Assembly (NCBI RefSeq): GCF_014694315.1
Contig: NZ_JAAOXD010000002.1
Coordinates: forward strand, 62,001-126,000
Direction: 5' to 3'
Length of the DNA stretch: 64,000 nucleotides
Source: Arthrobacter ipis
GTDB taxonomy: Bacteria; Actinomycetota; Actinomycetes; Actinomycetales; Micrococcaceae
Positions 7,959-16,590 of the stretch are shown here, one piece after another. Every line of letters begins with the position of its first letter. Within the stretch, counting starts at the first letter, position 1. The notes under the pieces were generated by a model that saw only the letters and a program-made list of their open reading frames with translations, was not told the origin of the DNA and searched no databases. The translations under genes and the position numbers were made by a program.

Positions 7959-9230
7959 GTGCCCCAGCAAAGCCGTGTGAACATGCATCATCTAAGTAAA
8001 TTGGCTGTAATAGGAGCCTCGCTTTTGCTCGCTCTGTCTGCAGCGGGCGGCCCGCCCCAAGCCGCAACAAACAAGTCCCTTTCAGCAGCAAGGGCCGAGT
8101 TCCTGCCCGCAACAAGCCAACCTCCAACAAGCCAGCCCGCAGCTGTCCCCCGTGCCGTCCCCGAGCCCGCCGCCCGCCATACTGCCGCTGCGGCACCCAC
8201 TCCGGCGCAGCAGCTCGCCCGGCTCAGCTTGGCGCAGCGCGTCGGCCAGCTGTTCATGGTGGCGGCCACTGCCACCGGAGCGGACGCCAACACCATGTCC
8301 GGCCTCACCAGGTTTCACGTCGGCAATGTGTATCTCGCAGGGCGCAGCCGCGCGGGCACTGGGGCGACGGCCGCCGTCGTTCGCCGGATGACGGCAACCG
8401 TGTCTGCGGCCACCACCGGCGGCATCCGCCTTGCCGTGGCCACCGACCAGGAGGGCGGCTTCGTCCAGGTCCTCGGCGGCCCGGGTTTCTCGACCATTCC
8501 GACAGCACTTTCCCAGGGGACGCAGACGACGGCGGCCCTCCAGGCTAACGCGCGTGTGTGGGGAAGCCAGCTGCGCGCGGCCGGGCTCACCATGAACCTG
8601 GCGCCGGTTTTGGATACGGTGCCGAGCAGGCAATTCGCCCCGCGCAACGCGCCCATCGGGTTCTTTGCTCGCGAATACGGGTTCACGCCGCAGGCGGTCT
8701 CAACCCACGGCGGCGCCTTCGCAGCCGGCATGCGACAGGCCGGCATCGCCCCCGTCGTCAAGCATTTCCCCGGCCTGGGCCGGGTTACCCTGAACACGGA
8801 CACCACCCGGAACGTGAAGGACACCGTCACCACACGCACCGACCCGTACCTGCTGCCCTTCAGAACAGCAATCCAGGCGGGCACCCGGTGGGTGATGGTC
8901 TCGAGCGCCTACTACACGCGCATCGATGCCGGCCACATCGCGCCGTTCTCACCGCTGATCATGCGGACGATGTTGCGCTCGGACCTGCACTTCACCGGCG
9001 TCGTCCTGTCTGACGACCTGTGCAACGCGGCGCAGCTGGCGCCGTGGGCCCAGGGCACCCGGGCCACGAGCTTCATCCATGCCGGCGGAACCATGCTGCT
9101 GTGCGCCAACCCCCGCGCCATTCCCGCCATGTACACCGCGGTGCTTCAGCTCGCCCAGCACAACCCTGCCTTCGCCGCGGAGGTCAACGCCGCCGCGCTG
9201 AAAGTGCTCACGGTGAAGGCCGGGCATTAG
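7959..9230 (+). CDS. Secreted glycoside hydrolase family 3 N-terminal domain protein
   Basis: Up to 423 residues: an Ala-rich signal sequence (SKLAVIGASLLLALSAAGG), a Pro/Ala linker to about residue 80, then a GH3 N-domain TIM barrel. KHFPGLGRVTLNTDTT matches the NagZ KHFPGHG block, and VVLSDDL supplies the Asp nucleophile. The NagZ general-acid loop DSH is replaced by DTT, so the catalytic His is missing, as appears usual in this actinobacterial branch. Likely exported and acting on cell-wall or environmental glycans; N-acetylglucosaminidase activity is inferred. The start is uncertain: GTG 7959, GTG 7977 or ATG 7983, none with a clear ribosome binding site. Confidence 0.85.
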   Translation: MPQQSRVNMHHLSKLAVIGASLLLALSAAGGPPQAATNKSLSAARAEFLPATSQPPTSQPAAVPRAVPEPAARHTAAAAPTPAQQLARLSLAQRVGQLFMVAATATGADANTMSGLTRFHVGNVYLAGRSRAGTGATAAVVRRMTATVSAATTGGIRLAVATDQEGGFVQVLGGPGFSTIPTALSQGTQTTAALQANARVWGSQLRAAGLTMNLAPVLDTVPSRQFAPRNAPIGFFAREYGFTPQAVSTHGGAFAAGMRQAGIAPVVKHFPGLGRVTLNTDTTRNVKDTVTTRTDPYLLPFRTAIQAGTRWVMVSSAYYTRIDAGHIAPFSPLIMRTMLRSDLHFTGVVLSDDLCNAAQLAPWAQGTRATSFIHAGGTMLLCANPRAIPAMYTAVLQLAQHNPAFAAEVNAAALKVLTVKAGH

Positions 9231-9297
9231 GGGAGAGTAGTAGGTCGGGTGACGGTGTGGCCCGCCTCTGGCTGCACGTTGGTGGATTCAACAAAAT

Positions 9298-9332
9298 GGG
9301 CCGCTTGAGGCGGCTTCGAAGCGGCCCTTTTT
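9298..9332 (+). terminator. Rho-independent terminator after GH3 gene
   Basis: Stem GGGCCGCTT (9298-9306) pairs with AAGCGGCCC (9319-9327) and is followed directly by five T residues, 67 bases after the GH3 stop. Confidence 0.85.
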
Positions 9333-9363
9333 GGTAATTCGACGCAGGGCGCAGAACGCAGGA

Positions 9364-9420
9364 AGCGCGAACGGACACTTGGCGCCCTCGTCTTAAGGGG
9401 CTCAAGTGTCCGTTCGCGCT
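9364..9420. repeat. 57-base palindromic intergenic element
   Basis: A perfect 17-bp inverted repeat, AGCGCGAACGGACACTT at 9364-9380 and its complement at 9404-9420, with a 23-base spacer. It sits in a convergent junction, between the GH3 terminator and the deacetylase stop, which is typical of dispersed REP/BIME-like elements. It may also serve as a bidirectional terminator. Copy number cannot be judged from one window. Confidence 0.65.
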
Positions 9421-9446
9421 CAGCTGTTGTCTCTGTCGAAGCCGCG

Positions 9447-10412
9447 CTAGCTGAGCGCGGGCACCTGCACCTGGCCCGGCTTGAAGCGTGCGCCGAAACC
9501 GGGGGCGGCAGGCACCTCGATCCTCGCGTGCGTGTGCACCTCGGAAACCGTCGCCTTCGTGTGCTCGGCGATCTGCTCCAGGGTGGTCACCCACATGCCG
9601 TCCATGCCCTTGACCCGCTCGATCAGCCGCTCCAGGGCCACGGCTTTCGACGGCCGGCCCGAGATGAACGGGTGGTTCGTGAGCACGAAGCAGCTTCCCT
9701 GCGAGTGGTGCGCCTCGGCCTCCAGGGTCCACATCTCCAGCACCTTCGCGGGGCTTTCGATCACGCCGCTGCCGGTGACGCCGGGGTAGAACGCGTACTG
9801 CTCCCAGTCGTCCAGGGTCCAGTCCACGGGGATCTCCACGATGTCGCGGTTGTCGCCGGCACCGGAGGGAGAACCCGAGGCGACAGACATCCGGTACGGT
9901 GCGTCGCCGTCGAGCAGGCTCGAGTCGTAGAGGAAGCCGCGGTCCGCGAGGAGCGCCGGCGAGTGCCAGTTCAGTTCCCACCACGGAGCCCGGTAACCCA
10001 CCGGACGGATTCCGGCGACCTTCTCCAGCGCTTCCAGTCCCCGGTCCATGTAGCTCGCCTCGGTGGTGGCGTCGATCCCCTGCATCGGTTCGTGCAGGTA
10101 GCCGTGGTGGGCAACCTCGTGGCCGCCGTCGACGATCTGACGCACCACGTCGGGGTAGCTTTCGGCGGTGAACCCGGGGATGAAGAACGTTCCGCGGACC
10201 TCCTGCCGCGCCAGGATCTGCAGGAGCCGCGGCACCGCCACCTTGGGCCCGTACGACTGATGGCTCATGAGCGACATCCGCCGGGTGCTGGTGGGGTCGT
10301 GCGCGATGACGCAGGATTCGGCGTCGACATCGAAGGTGAAGGACGCTGCGGCGGTGAAGCCGGCCGGCCAGGTGATGGGGTGCTGGGAATCCGCGAAGGC
10401 GCTGGGGCTCAT
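9447..10412 (-). CDS. Polysaccharide deacetylase (NodB-fold) family hydrolase, possible cyclic amide hydrolase
   Basis: 321 residues from ATG 10412, which has an AAAGGAA ribosome binding site. NodB-fold motifs: SFTFDVDAES (catalytic Asp pair), HEVAHHGYLHEP (zinc His pair) and GYRAPWWELN. The full-length similarity is to the HpPgdA/PuuE branch, whose members include allantoinase PuuE and cyclic imide hydrolase; there is no signal peptide, so a cytosolic amide hydrolase is more likely than a cell-wall deacetylase. It follows the NCS1 permease gene on the same strand and faces a PucR regulator, both pointing to purine/allantoin or related cyclic amide breakdown. Confidence 0.87.
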   Translation of the reverse strand: MSPSAFADSQHPITWPAGFTAAASFTFDVDAESCVIAHDPTSTRRMSLMSHQSYGPKVAVPRLLQILARQEVRGTFFIPGFTAESYPDVVRQIVDGGHEVAHHGYLHEPMQGIDATTEASYMDRGLEALEKVAGIRPVGYRAPWWELNWHSPALLADRGFLYDSSLLDGDAPYRMSVASGSPSGAGDNRDIVEIPVDWTLDDWEQYAFYPGVTGSGVIESPAKVLEMWTLEAEAHHSQGSCFVLTNHPFISGRPSKAVALERLIERVKGMDGMWVTTLEQIAEHTKATVSEVHTHARIEVPAAPGFGARFKPGQVQVPALS

Positions 10413-10461
10413 GCCGGGGTTCCTTTCGTCAGAGGGCGAAGTGGAGAGGTACAGGAAGGGT

Positions 10462-11988
10462 TTAGAGTTCGACGGCGGGAACCGGCTGGGGTGCCTCGGC
10501 GGCAGGTGCGTTGACACCGGAGGCGGTGCCGCCGTCGGACGTCACGGTTAGGTATGGCCGGTGCAGCCGCGGGCCGAGAACCGCGTAGACGGCGGCGCTG
10601 GTGAGGCCGCCGGCCAGCCAGGAGAGATCCCAGCCGCCCAGGGCAACAGCGATGGGGCCCTGCATCACCGGAACCAGACCGTACATGAACAGCCAGGTGG
10701 CAAAGATGCCGGCGAGCAGCGACGTTACGCCGGCCCAGTTGACCACGGGCAGTCGGCGGGTGCCGACGCCGTCGAACAGCCGTTCCACGTTGCCGGGCCA
10801 GCGCTTCTCCAGCCAGAAGAAGTGCACCAGCATCACGCCGCCCCAGGCAGCCACCCAGGCCACCAGTCCGATCAGCCAGGCGTCCAGCACCGAGGCGAAG
10901 TCCTCCTGGAAGATGAAGAAAACGACGGCGATGAGCGAGAAGACGCCGACGAACAGGTTGAGCTTGCGGCGGCTGATGGTGATGTCGAGCGCCTGCGTGG
11001 CCACCGAGAAGGTGTAGATGTTCAGGATGTTCGTGGCGATGGGCCCGTGCAGCACCATCAGGAGGACGGGCAGCGCCATGGCACCGAAGTTCTGCACGAT
11101 GAGCTTGCCGGGGTCAACCTCGCCGCTGTTGGTGGCCAGGCTGGCGCCGAGGACGCCGAGCCAGACGACGGGGATGAACTGGCCCAGGACCGAGGCCAGG
11201 TAGACCTTCTTCTTGGGCACGGTGGTGCTGACGAAGCGTGAGTAGTCGGCGGCGTAGGTGAACCAGGTGATGCCCCAGCCGATGCCGATGGCAGTCATCA
11301 CGGCGCTCATGGCGGCGATCCGCTCCGAGCCTTCCAGGATGTTGCCCGCGGGGCCGGCGTAGGTCCAGTCGATCTTGAGGCCGAACCACGCGACGGCGGA
11401 CATGACCACGAGGATGATGATGGTGGGCGGCACGGTCCATTTTTCGAAGGCGGCGATCGCCTTGTAGCCGAACCACGCGATGGCAACCTGGGCGGCCATG
11501 ATGAACGTGGCGACGCCGATCTTCCAGGCGTAGTTGTGGGCAGCAGGATCCACCCAGCCCAGCGTGCCGAACAGCGCCATGACCAGGTCGAGGATGATCC
11601 AGGTGTTCACGGCGCACCAGCCCACCACCAGCAGTGCCTGGATGGCGGCCGGCAGGTAGTTGCCGCGGCGGCCGAACGCGGCGCGGGCCAGGACCATGCC
11701 GGTGGCGCCGGTCTTTTGGCCGAGCAGGACGAAGCAGCCGAAGAGCAGCATGCCGATCAGGTTGCCCAGGACCAGGACGGTAACGGTGTCGGCGAACCCA
11801 AGGCCGAGGTTGATGCCCAGGGCGCCGAGGACCCAGTTGATCGGGGCGAGGTTTGCGCCGGCCCAGATCCAGAACTGGCCGGACACCTTGCGGGTGCGCG
11901 CGGATTCGGGAATGGGCTGGAGCCAGGCTTCGACGTCCTCGGCCTGCTCCATTGCGGGCCCGGACTGCGGTGTTGAGGAGTTGTGCAT
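10462..11988 (-). CDS. NCS1-family permease for purine, cytosine or allantoin-type substrates
   Basis: 508 residues with about twelve membrane segments; start ATG 11988 preceded by GGAGGCTTTTCCG. Hallmarks of the nucleobase:cation symporter-1 family: the N-terminal QFWIWAGANLAPINWVLGALG block in helix 1, GATGMVLARAAFG after helix 2, and the TWFTYAADYSRF block. It imports a nucleobase, hydantoin or allantoin-like compound with Na+ or H+. The NodB-fold hydrolase gene lies 49 bases downstream and likely acts on the imported compound. PucR at 12116 is divergent and is the probable regulator. Confidence 0.92.
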   Translation of the reverse strand: MHNSSTPQSGPAMEQAEDVEAWLQPIPESARTRKVSGQFWIWAGANLAPINWVLGALGINLGLGFADTVTVLVLGNLIGMLLFGCFVLLGQKTGATGMVLARAAFGRRGNYLPAAIQALLVVGWCAVNTWIILDLVMALFGTLGWVDPAAHNYAWKIGVATFIMAAQVAIAWFGYKAIAAFEKWTVPPTIIILVVMSAVAWFGLKIDWTYAGPAGNILEGSERIAAMSAVMTAIGIGWGITWFTYAADYSRFVSTTVPKKKVYLASVLGQFIPVVWLGVLGASLATNSGEVDPGKLIVQNFGAMALPVLLMVLHGPIATNILNIYTFSVATQALDITISRRKLNLFVGVFSLIAVVFFIFQEDFASVLDAWLIGLVAWVAAWGGVMLVHFFWLEKRWPGNVERLFDGVGTRRLPVVNWAGVTSLLAGIFATWLFMYGLVPVMQGPIAVALGGWDLSWLAGGLTSAAVYAVLGPRLHRPYLTVTSDGGTASGVNAPAAEAPQPVPAVEL

Positions 11989-12083
11989 CGGAAAAGCCTC
12001 CGTGTGAGGAAGAAGAGCCTCCGTGAAGAAGGGATGGATTAAGCCTATGTGCGCCACATCACAGCAACAAGGTACGATCCGTC

Positions 12084-12103
12084 TAAGAGAATCCCCTTTC
12101 TTA
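12084..12103. promoter_or_regulatory. Dyad in permease-pucR intergenic region
   Basis: TAAGAGA (12084-12090) and TTTCTTA (12097-12103) form an imperfect inverted repeat with a 6-base centre, 12 bases before the pucR start. Candidate PucR operator for both divergent genes. Confidence 0.4.
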
Positions 12104-12115
12104 TGACGGAGTGTC

Positions 12116-13669
12116 ATGTACCTCGACGAAGTCCTGAAGCAGCGCAGCGTCACGGCGGCCGACCCGGTCCTGCGCGCCGGCGCCTCCGCCGTGGAAGGCA
12201 GGCAGGTGCGCTGGGTCCACTCCAGCGAGGTCCTGGACATCGCTCCCCTGCTGCGCGGCGGCGAGTTGCTCCTCAGCGGCGGGCAGGCCCTGGCCACGGC
12301 CACCGATGAACGGCGGGTGGACTACATCCGCGAGCTGGCGGGCCGCGGCGTGGCTGCCCTGGCCATTGAGACCGGGCCTTCGCTGCCGGACATTCCCGAG
12401 TCCATGCTGGTTGCTGCCGAGTCCAACGGCCTGCCGCTGTTCGAGCTCCGCAAGGTGGCCCCCTTCGTCGGCATGATGCAGGAGATCAACTCGATCCTGG
12501 TTGGCCAGTCCGTGGAACTGCTGCAGCGCGGGGACGAGATCAGCCACGCCATGGCCGCCGAACTCGCCCACGGCGGCGGGCTGGATGAGGTGCTCGCCGT
12601 GCTCGCCGGGAAGACCGGGACCGGCGTCCGGCTGGTGTCGCCGGCGGGGCTGACGCTGGGGAGTGCGGGAGCGGCCGACGGCGGCGGTTCCGCCGGCGGT
12701 CCGGAAACCGGCGGTTCGGGGACAGTCAGTTCCGGGACCGTCAGTTCCGGGACTTTGAGCACGACGGCGGTCGACGTTCCGGTCCGCGGTGTGCTGGCAG
12801 CGCGGCTGGAGCTGGAACTGCCCGAAGGTATCGACCCGACGTTTATCCGGGTGGCGGGCGAACGGTCCGTCGATATTCTCGGCTTGGCGCTGCTGCAACG
12901 TATGCCGCCGGGCCTGAAGGAACTGGCTGGCGCGGAACTGATGCGCGCCGTGCATTCCGGCTCCCAGCCGTGGCGGCTGGAGCAGCTGGGGGCGGCGGCG
13001 GGCTTCGCCGTCGACGGTCCGGTGGCCGCCGTCATGATCCGTTCCGCCGCATCCGGCAGGCTCCGCCCGGCGCTGGACTCGGTCCTGGCAGGGGCGGTTC
13101 CGCATGCCGCGAGCTATGCGGACAAGCTGGAGCTCATTGCGCTGGCCGGCCTCCCCCGCGAGGGAACCCGGGCCGCGCGGTCGTTGCTGATCGAGGCTCT
13201 GGGCAGTTTGGAAGTCCCGGAAGGTTCCGCGATCGCCGTCGGACCGCTGGGGCAGGGCATCGGCGAGGCTGCGTGGTCCATGGCCGAGGCCCGACGGACG
13301 CTGGACCTGGCACCGCGGACAGGCCGTGCCAGCGGTCCCGCCCGGCAGGTGCGGGATGCGGATGCCTTTGCTGCCGAGCGACTGGCTGCCGAGAGTATCG
13401 ATGCCGGCGCCCGCCGCGACTTCGTCCGCCGGACGCTGGGGCCGGTACTCGAGCACGACGAGCAGCGGAACTCGCAGCTACTGCAGACACTGACCGTGTG
13501 GCTCGACTCCGGCTGCAACACGGCGCAGGCAGCACGCGAGCTGCACCTGGAACGTCAGTCGATGTACCACCGGCTGCAGCGGATCTTCGACCTCTGCGGC
13601 GGCGACCCCCGGGGAACCGGCCGGCTGGTCGGCCTGCATCTGGCAACCCGCCTGGCCCCGCTCCCCTAG
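12116..13669 (+). CDS. PucR-family transcriptional regulator
   Basis: 517 residues: N-terminal purine-catabolism sensing domain (about 7-125, with WVHSSEVLDIAPLLRGGELLL), a middle region containing a Gly/Ser-rich insertion with GTVSSG-type mini-repeats near residue 200-215, and a C-terminal CdaR/PucR HTH domain (TLTVWLDSGCNTAQAARELH, then RQSMYHRLQRI). PucR proteins act as ligand-responsive activators of purine degradation genes. The divergent NCS1 permease and NodB-fold hydrolase are the likely targets. Confidence 0.92.
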   Translation: MYLDEVLKQRSVTAADPVLRAGASAVEGRQVRWVHSSEVLDIAPLLRGGELLLSGGQALATATDERRVDYIRELAGRGVAALAIETGPSLPDIPESMLVAAESNGLPLFELRKVAPFVGMMQEINSILVGQSVELLQRGDEISHAMAAELAHGGGLDEVLAVLAGKTGTGVRLVSPAGLTLGSAGAADGGGSAGGPETGGSGTVSSGTVSSGTLSTTAVDVPVRGVLAARLELELPEGIDPTFIRVAGERSVDILGLALLQRMPPGLKELAGAELMRAVHSGSQPWRLEQLGAAAGFAVDGPVAAVMIRSAASGRLRPALDSVLAGAVPHAASYADKLELIALAGLPREGTRAARSLLIEALGSLEVPEGSAIAVGPLGQGIGEAAWSMAEARRTLDLAPRTGRASGPARQVRDADAFAAERLAAESIDAGARRDFVRRTLGPVLEHDEQRNSQLLQTLTVWLDSGCNTAQAARELHLERQSMYHRLQRIFDLCGGDPRGTGRLVGLHLATRLAPLP

Positions 13670-13672
13670 CGG

Positions 13673-13798
13673 CCACCCAACGCTTCCTCACATCCCGCCG
13701 CCTCCCACCCACCCCTTCCTCACATCCCGCCGCCTCCCACCCAACGCCTCCTCACATCCCGTCGCCTCCCACCCACCCCTTCCTCACTTTCCCGCCGG
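13673..13798. repeat. 32-bp tandem repeat, nearly four copies
   Basis: Units start at 13673, 13705, 13737 and 13769; each begins CCACCC and holds a (C)(T/A)TCCTCAC-type core. Read on the other strand the core is GTGAGGAAGCGTTG, the same motif found with the same 32-base period at 25077-25126 and 35719-35766. It directly follows the pucR stop. No spacers, so not CRISPR. Confidence 0.8.
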
Positions 13799-13859
13799 TC
13801 CAGACGCGATGCGGACGATGAAGCTTGCCATGCAATCTAAGTAGTGAGACTATCTAACT

Positions 13860-14198
13860 GTGCAAATCGACTGGCAACAGGAGCTGACCAGGGCAGCTCT
13901 GCCACATGCGGTACTCGCGGTGCTGACCAACGGGGAGATGCACGGCTACGCCATGCTCGAAGTGCTGAGCTCCGGGTTCCCAAAGATTAAGGGCGGCACC
14001 TTGTATCCGCTGTTGAAACGGCTAGAAGACCAAGGTTTGGTCATCCATGAATGGCAGCACGACACAGCAGGGCCAGGACGCAAACAGTTCGCCATCACAG
14101 AACAGGGCCGCCGTGAGTTGGCAAGAGCGGCGAATGCGTGGTCTCAGATGGATGAGGTGCTGAAGAATTTTCGGGCAGACAGACAGGAAACTCCATGA
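13860..14198 (+). CDS. PadR-family transcriptional regulator
   Basis: A 112-residue winged-helix repressor: LPHAVLAVLTNGEMHGYAM (helix 1-2), IKGGTLYPLLKRLEDQGLV (recognition helix) and GPGRKQFAITEQGRREL (wing). The GTG start lies only a few bases beyond a TATCTA -10-like hexamer, with TTGCCA at a suitable distance upstream, so the mRNA may be leaderless. A TAGT-GAG-ACTA mini-palindrome overlaps that promoter and could be the autoregulatory site. It overlaps the next gene by 4 bases (ATGA). Confidence 0.92.
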   Translation: MQIDWQQELTRAALPHAVLAVLTNGEMHGYAMLEVLSSGFPKIKGGTLYPLLKRLEDQGLVIHEWQHDTAGPGRKQFAITEQGRRELARAANAWSQMDEVLKNFRADRQETP

Positions 14199-14590
14199 AA
14201 TACGAGCGTGACCTTGCCTTCAACCTCCGGATACGCGGATTCACGGAACGTGAAATCGCTGAATCGCTGGAAGATATTCGGTCTCATGAAGCGGCTACAG
14301 GAGTGCCGGCGAGAAATGACTTTGGCACTGCCGCAGAGTATGCCAAGCAGTTTCCGAAGAAGAGCCGCTGGTCACGGGGGAAGGTCGTCGGCGCCGTCGC
14401 TACGCTGCTGGCTCTCGCGTACGTGCTGGTAACAGTCCTCCTGATGTTCGTCGGCGTTGATGTCCGGACATACGTGGGTCCCATGTCGCTCATGCCGGCA
14501 TTGGCGTTGGTCCTCGGCGGGAACCTCATCGGATTTTTTGTCGACTACCTGAGACCGGCCCCGCGGCTCACTCAAGGTGTGCCGGCGTAG
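14195..14590 (+). CDS. HAAS-domain membrane protein, PadR partner
   Basis: 131 residues. The N-terminal 55 residues (LAFNLRIRGFTEREIAESLE, EAATGVPARNDFG, AEYAKQF) match the HAAS/DUF1700-like helical domain that commonly accompanies PadR regulators; two membrane helices follow (residues 65-88 and 98-118). Its start overlaps the padR stop by four bases. Such pairs are thought to couple membrane or envelope state to PadR control; the mechanism is inferred. Confidence 0.8.
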   Translation: MKYERDLAFNLRIRGFTEREIAESLEDIRSHEAATGVPARNDFGTAAEYAKQFPKKSRWSRGKVVGAVATLLALAYVLVTVLLMFVGVDVRTYVGPMSLMPALALVLGGNLIGFFVDYLRPAPRLTQGVPA

Positions 14591-14681
14591 ACCCTGCCCT
14601 GACATATGTCCGGCGGCCAAGTTAGTGCAGGAGTCCCTACAGCGCGACAACAGCTCTGCGCGTGAGCGTTATGCTCGACCC

Positions 14682-15377
14682 ATGCTGCCCGATCGCTACC
14701 TTGCCGAACTCACCAGCAACCTCGGCGCCCTCGAAGCACTGGCGCGCCAGCCGGAGAACACGCTAAAAAGCCCAGTTCCGGCCTGTCCGGCATGGACTCT
14801 GGACGCGCTTTTCGGGCATCTCGGCTCGATAGAACGGTGGGCTGCCGCAGTGGTTCGTGCCGGCAAGTACGTCGAGGAGCCTGCCCCACCTGCGGAAAAA
14901 GCAGCAACATGGTTCCTCGATGGGGCGCCTGACTTTCTGGCCACGATGGCTTCCCTGGACCCCGCTGCGCCGTGTTGGAACTTTGGCCCTCCTCCGCGGA
15001 CGGCCGGTTTCTGGCTTCGCCGGCAGGCACACGAACACGCCATCCACCTCGTCGACGCCCACCAGGCGTCCGGTTTGGCGGCACCGGAATTCGCCGAGGA
15101 CTTCATGCTCGACGGGATCGACGAGGCGCTGGCTATGTTTGCCCCGCGGCAGCTCCGGTTGCAGCGAATGACAGACCCGGGAAAGGCCGTGACATTCCGC
15201 GTACCCGGCGGCACGGCGTGGACTCTCGGAGCGGGAGACGTCGCGGCGTCGGTCACAGCACGGCCCCAGGAAATGTACCTGGGCCTCTGGGGCCGCACCA
15301 GCCTTTCCGAAACGGCTGTGCTCGACGGCGACGTCGACCTCGCGTTGCGCGTCATCCGAGGTCCGCTGACGCCGTAA
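14682..15377 (+). CDS. Maleylpyruvate isomerase-family (MDMPI/DinB-fold) mycothiol-dependent enzyme
   Basis: 231 residues from ATG 14682. The N-terminal DinB-like four-helix bundle carries CPAWTLDALFGHLGSIERWA and the metal-binding LRRQAHEHAIHLVDA motif typical of mycothiol-dependent maleylpyruvate isomerase-like proteins; a small C-terminal MDMPI domain follows (about 140-231). These are zinc-dependent mycothiol S-transferases of Actinobacteria, and substrates are mostly unknown. It stands alone between the PadR pair and a convergent response regulator. Confidence 0.88.
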   Translation: MLPDRYLAELTSNLGALEALARQPENTLKSPVPACPAWTLDALFGHLGSIERWAAAVVRAGKYVEEPAPPAEKAATWFLDGAPDFLATMASLDPAAPCWNFGPPPRTAGFWLRRQAHEHAIHLVDAHQASGLAAPEFAEDFMLDGIDEALAMFAPRQLRLQRMTDPGKAVTFRVPGGTAWTLGAGDVAASVTARPQEMYLGLWGRTSLSETAVLDGDVDLALRVIRGPLTP

Positions 15378-15618
15378 ACGATCCGCCTTCATTCCAAGGT
15401 CCGGTGGAGTTCCACACCTTTTACCCGCGGGGAGAGGGCCACGCATTTGAAGGGTTCCTGGCACGACCGCTCCTAACGGCCGGGGTGAGGTGGAGTTGCA
15501 CCAGCTGGGCTACCGGAATTATCGGTCAGGGCGCCGACGAACACGGTCGGACAAATAGAAGCACTTAGATACCGTCACTTCGCCCTGATCTCTGGGCGGG
15601 GCGGGCAGGGATTGCTCC

Positions 15619-16359
15619 TCAGTCGGGCGTCATCCTGTATCCGAAACCTCGCACGGTTTCGATCCAGCGCGGGCTGGTAGTGGAGTCCCCAAGTTTCCTG
15701 CGCAGGTTGGCGATGTGGTTGGGAACTATGCGTAAGGCTGCATCATCCCTGTAGGTCCTGGTTTTGGTAGTGATGTGTCCCTGGAGTATTCCGGTGAGGT
15801 CAGCGGTGGTTCGCACGGCTCGTCCGCCCTCCATTAGGGCACGCAAAAGGTCAAATTCTGATGGCGTCAAGGTTATCTCGACGCCATCAGCTTCCACTCT
15901 TCTGTCCTGTGCGCTGAGACGAAGCCCGCGGTGTTCGACTGCGGCCGGGCCACCAGTGCGGCTGCTGGCCTCCGGCCGGGACGTATTGTTGTCGGGTTTG
16001 CGGGGCCTGCGCATCAGCGCCTTCACCCGGTGGGTCAGTTCACGAGGCCGGAAGGGCTTGACGACATACTCATCGGCGCCCGATTCCAGGCCCATGAGGG
16101 TGTCGACCTCCCGGGAACTTGCCGTCAGCATGAGAATGCGGGTGTCGCTGAACTCTCGGATTCGGCGTGCAACTTCGAAGCCGTCAATGTCGGGCAAAGC
16201 GAGGTCGAGCGTCACGAGTTCCGGGCGCAAAGCACGGACCGCTTCGACGGCGTCCGTCCCGCGTTCGCAGGCGTGGACTACGAACCCGCTTTGGCTGAGG
16301 AGCAGGGTGATGATGCCGCGGGTCTGGGCTTCGTCCTCAATGATCACCGCCGTCTGCAC
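15619..16359 (-). CDS. OmpR/PhoB-family response regulator
   Basis: 246 residues from GTG 16357-16359 (AGGGAAGGG ribosome binding site upstream); an ATG at 16428 would add 23 residues. Receiver domain: VIIEDE acidic pocket, phosphoacceptor Asp in LVTLDLALPDIDG, LMLTASS and the Lys in VVKPFRP. A linker of about 40 residues leads to a winged-helix DNA-binding domain (TLTPSEFDLLRALMEGG, VPNHIANLRRKLG, RGFGYRM). No sensor kinase is adjacent, so it is an orphan here, divergent from the Hpt-like gene at 16591. Confidence 0.9.
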   Translation of the reverse strand: MQTAVIIEDEAQTRGIITLLLSQSGFVVHACERGTDAVEAVRALRPELVTLDLALPDIDGFEVARRIREFSDTRILMLTASSREVDTLMGLESGADEYVVKPFRPRELTHRVKALMRRPRKPDNNTSRPEASSRTGGPAAVEHRGLRLSAQDRRVEADGVEITLTPSEFDLLRALMEGGRAVRTTADLTGILQGHITTKTRTYRDDAALRIVPNHIANLRRKLGDSTTSPRWIETVRGFGYRMTPD

Positions 16360-16590
16360 GTGGATTAGCTGCCCTTCCCTGTGAGTTGCCTCGAGCACGC
16401 TAGCACCGGTCCCGGCGGAGAGGGGCATTAAACAACGCGCCTTGATTCAATCTTGAGTGAAAATAAAACCGTTCTTGATTTGCGCGGGGAAACGTTGCCT
16501 TGTACCACTTCCGCCTCCTTCAAATGGATTCAGTGCCCGAATGATGCCACATCCGCATCTGCGGGTCCGCATCATGGGAAAGAACAAATA

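Noticed and set aside
13673..13798. Short regularly spaced repeats as a possible CRISPR array
   Set aside because: Units are contiguous 32-mers without unique spacers, and no cas genes are present.
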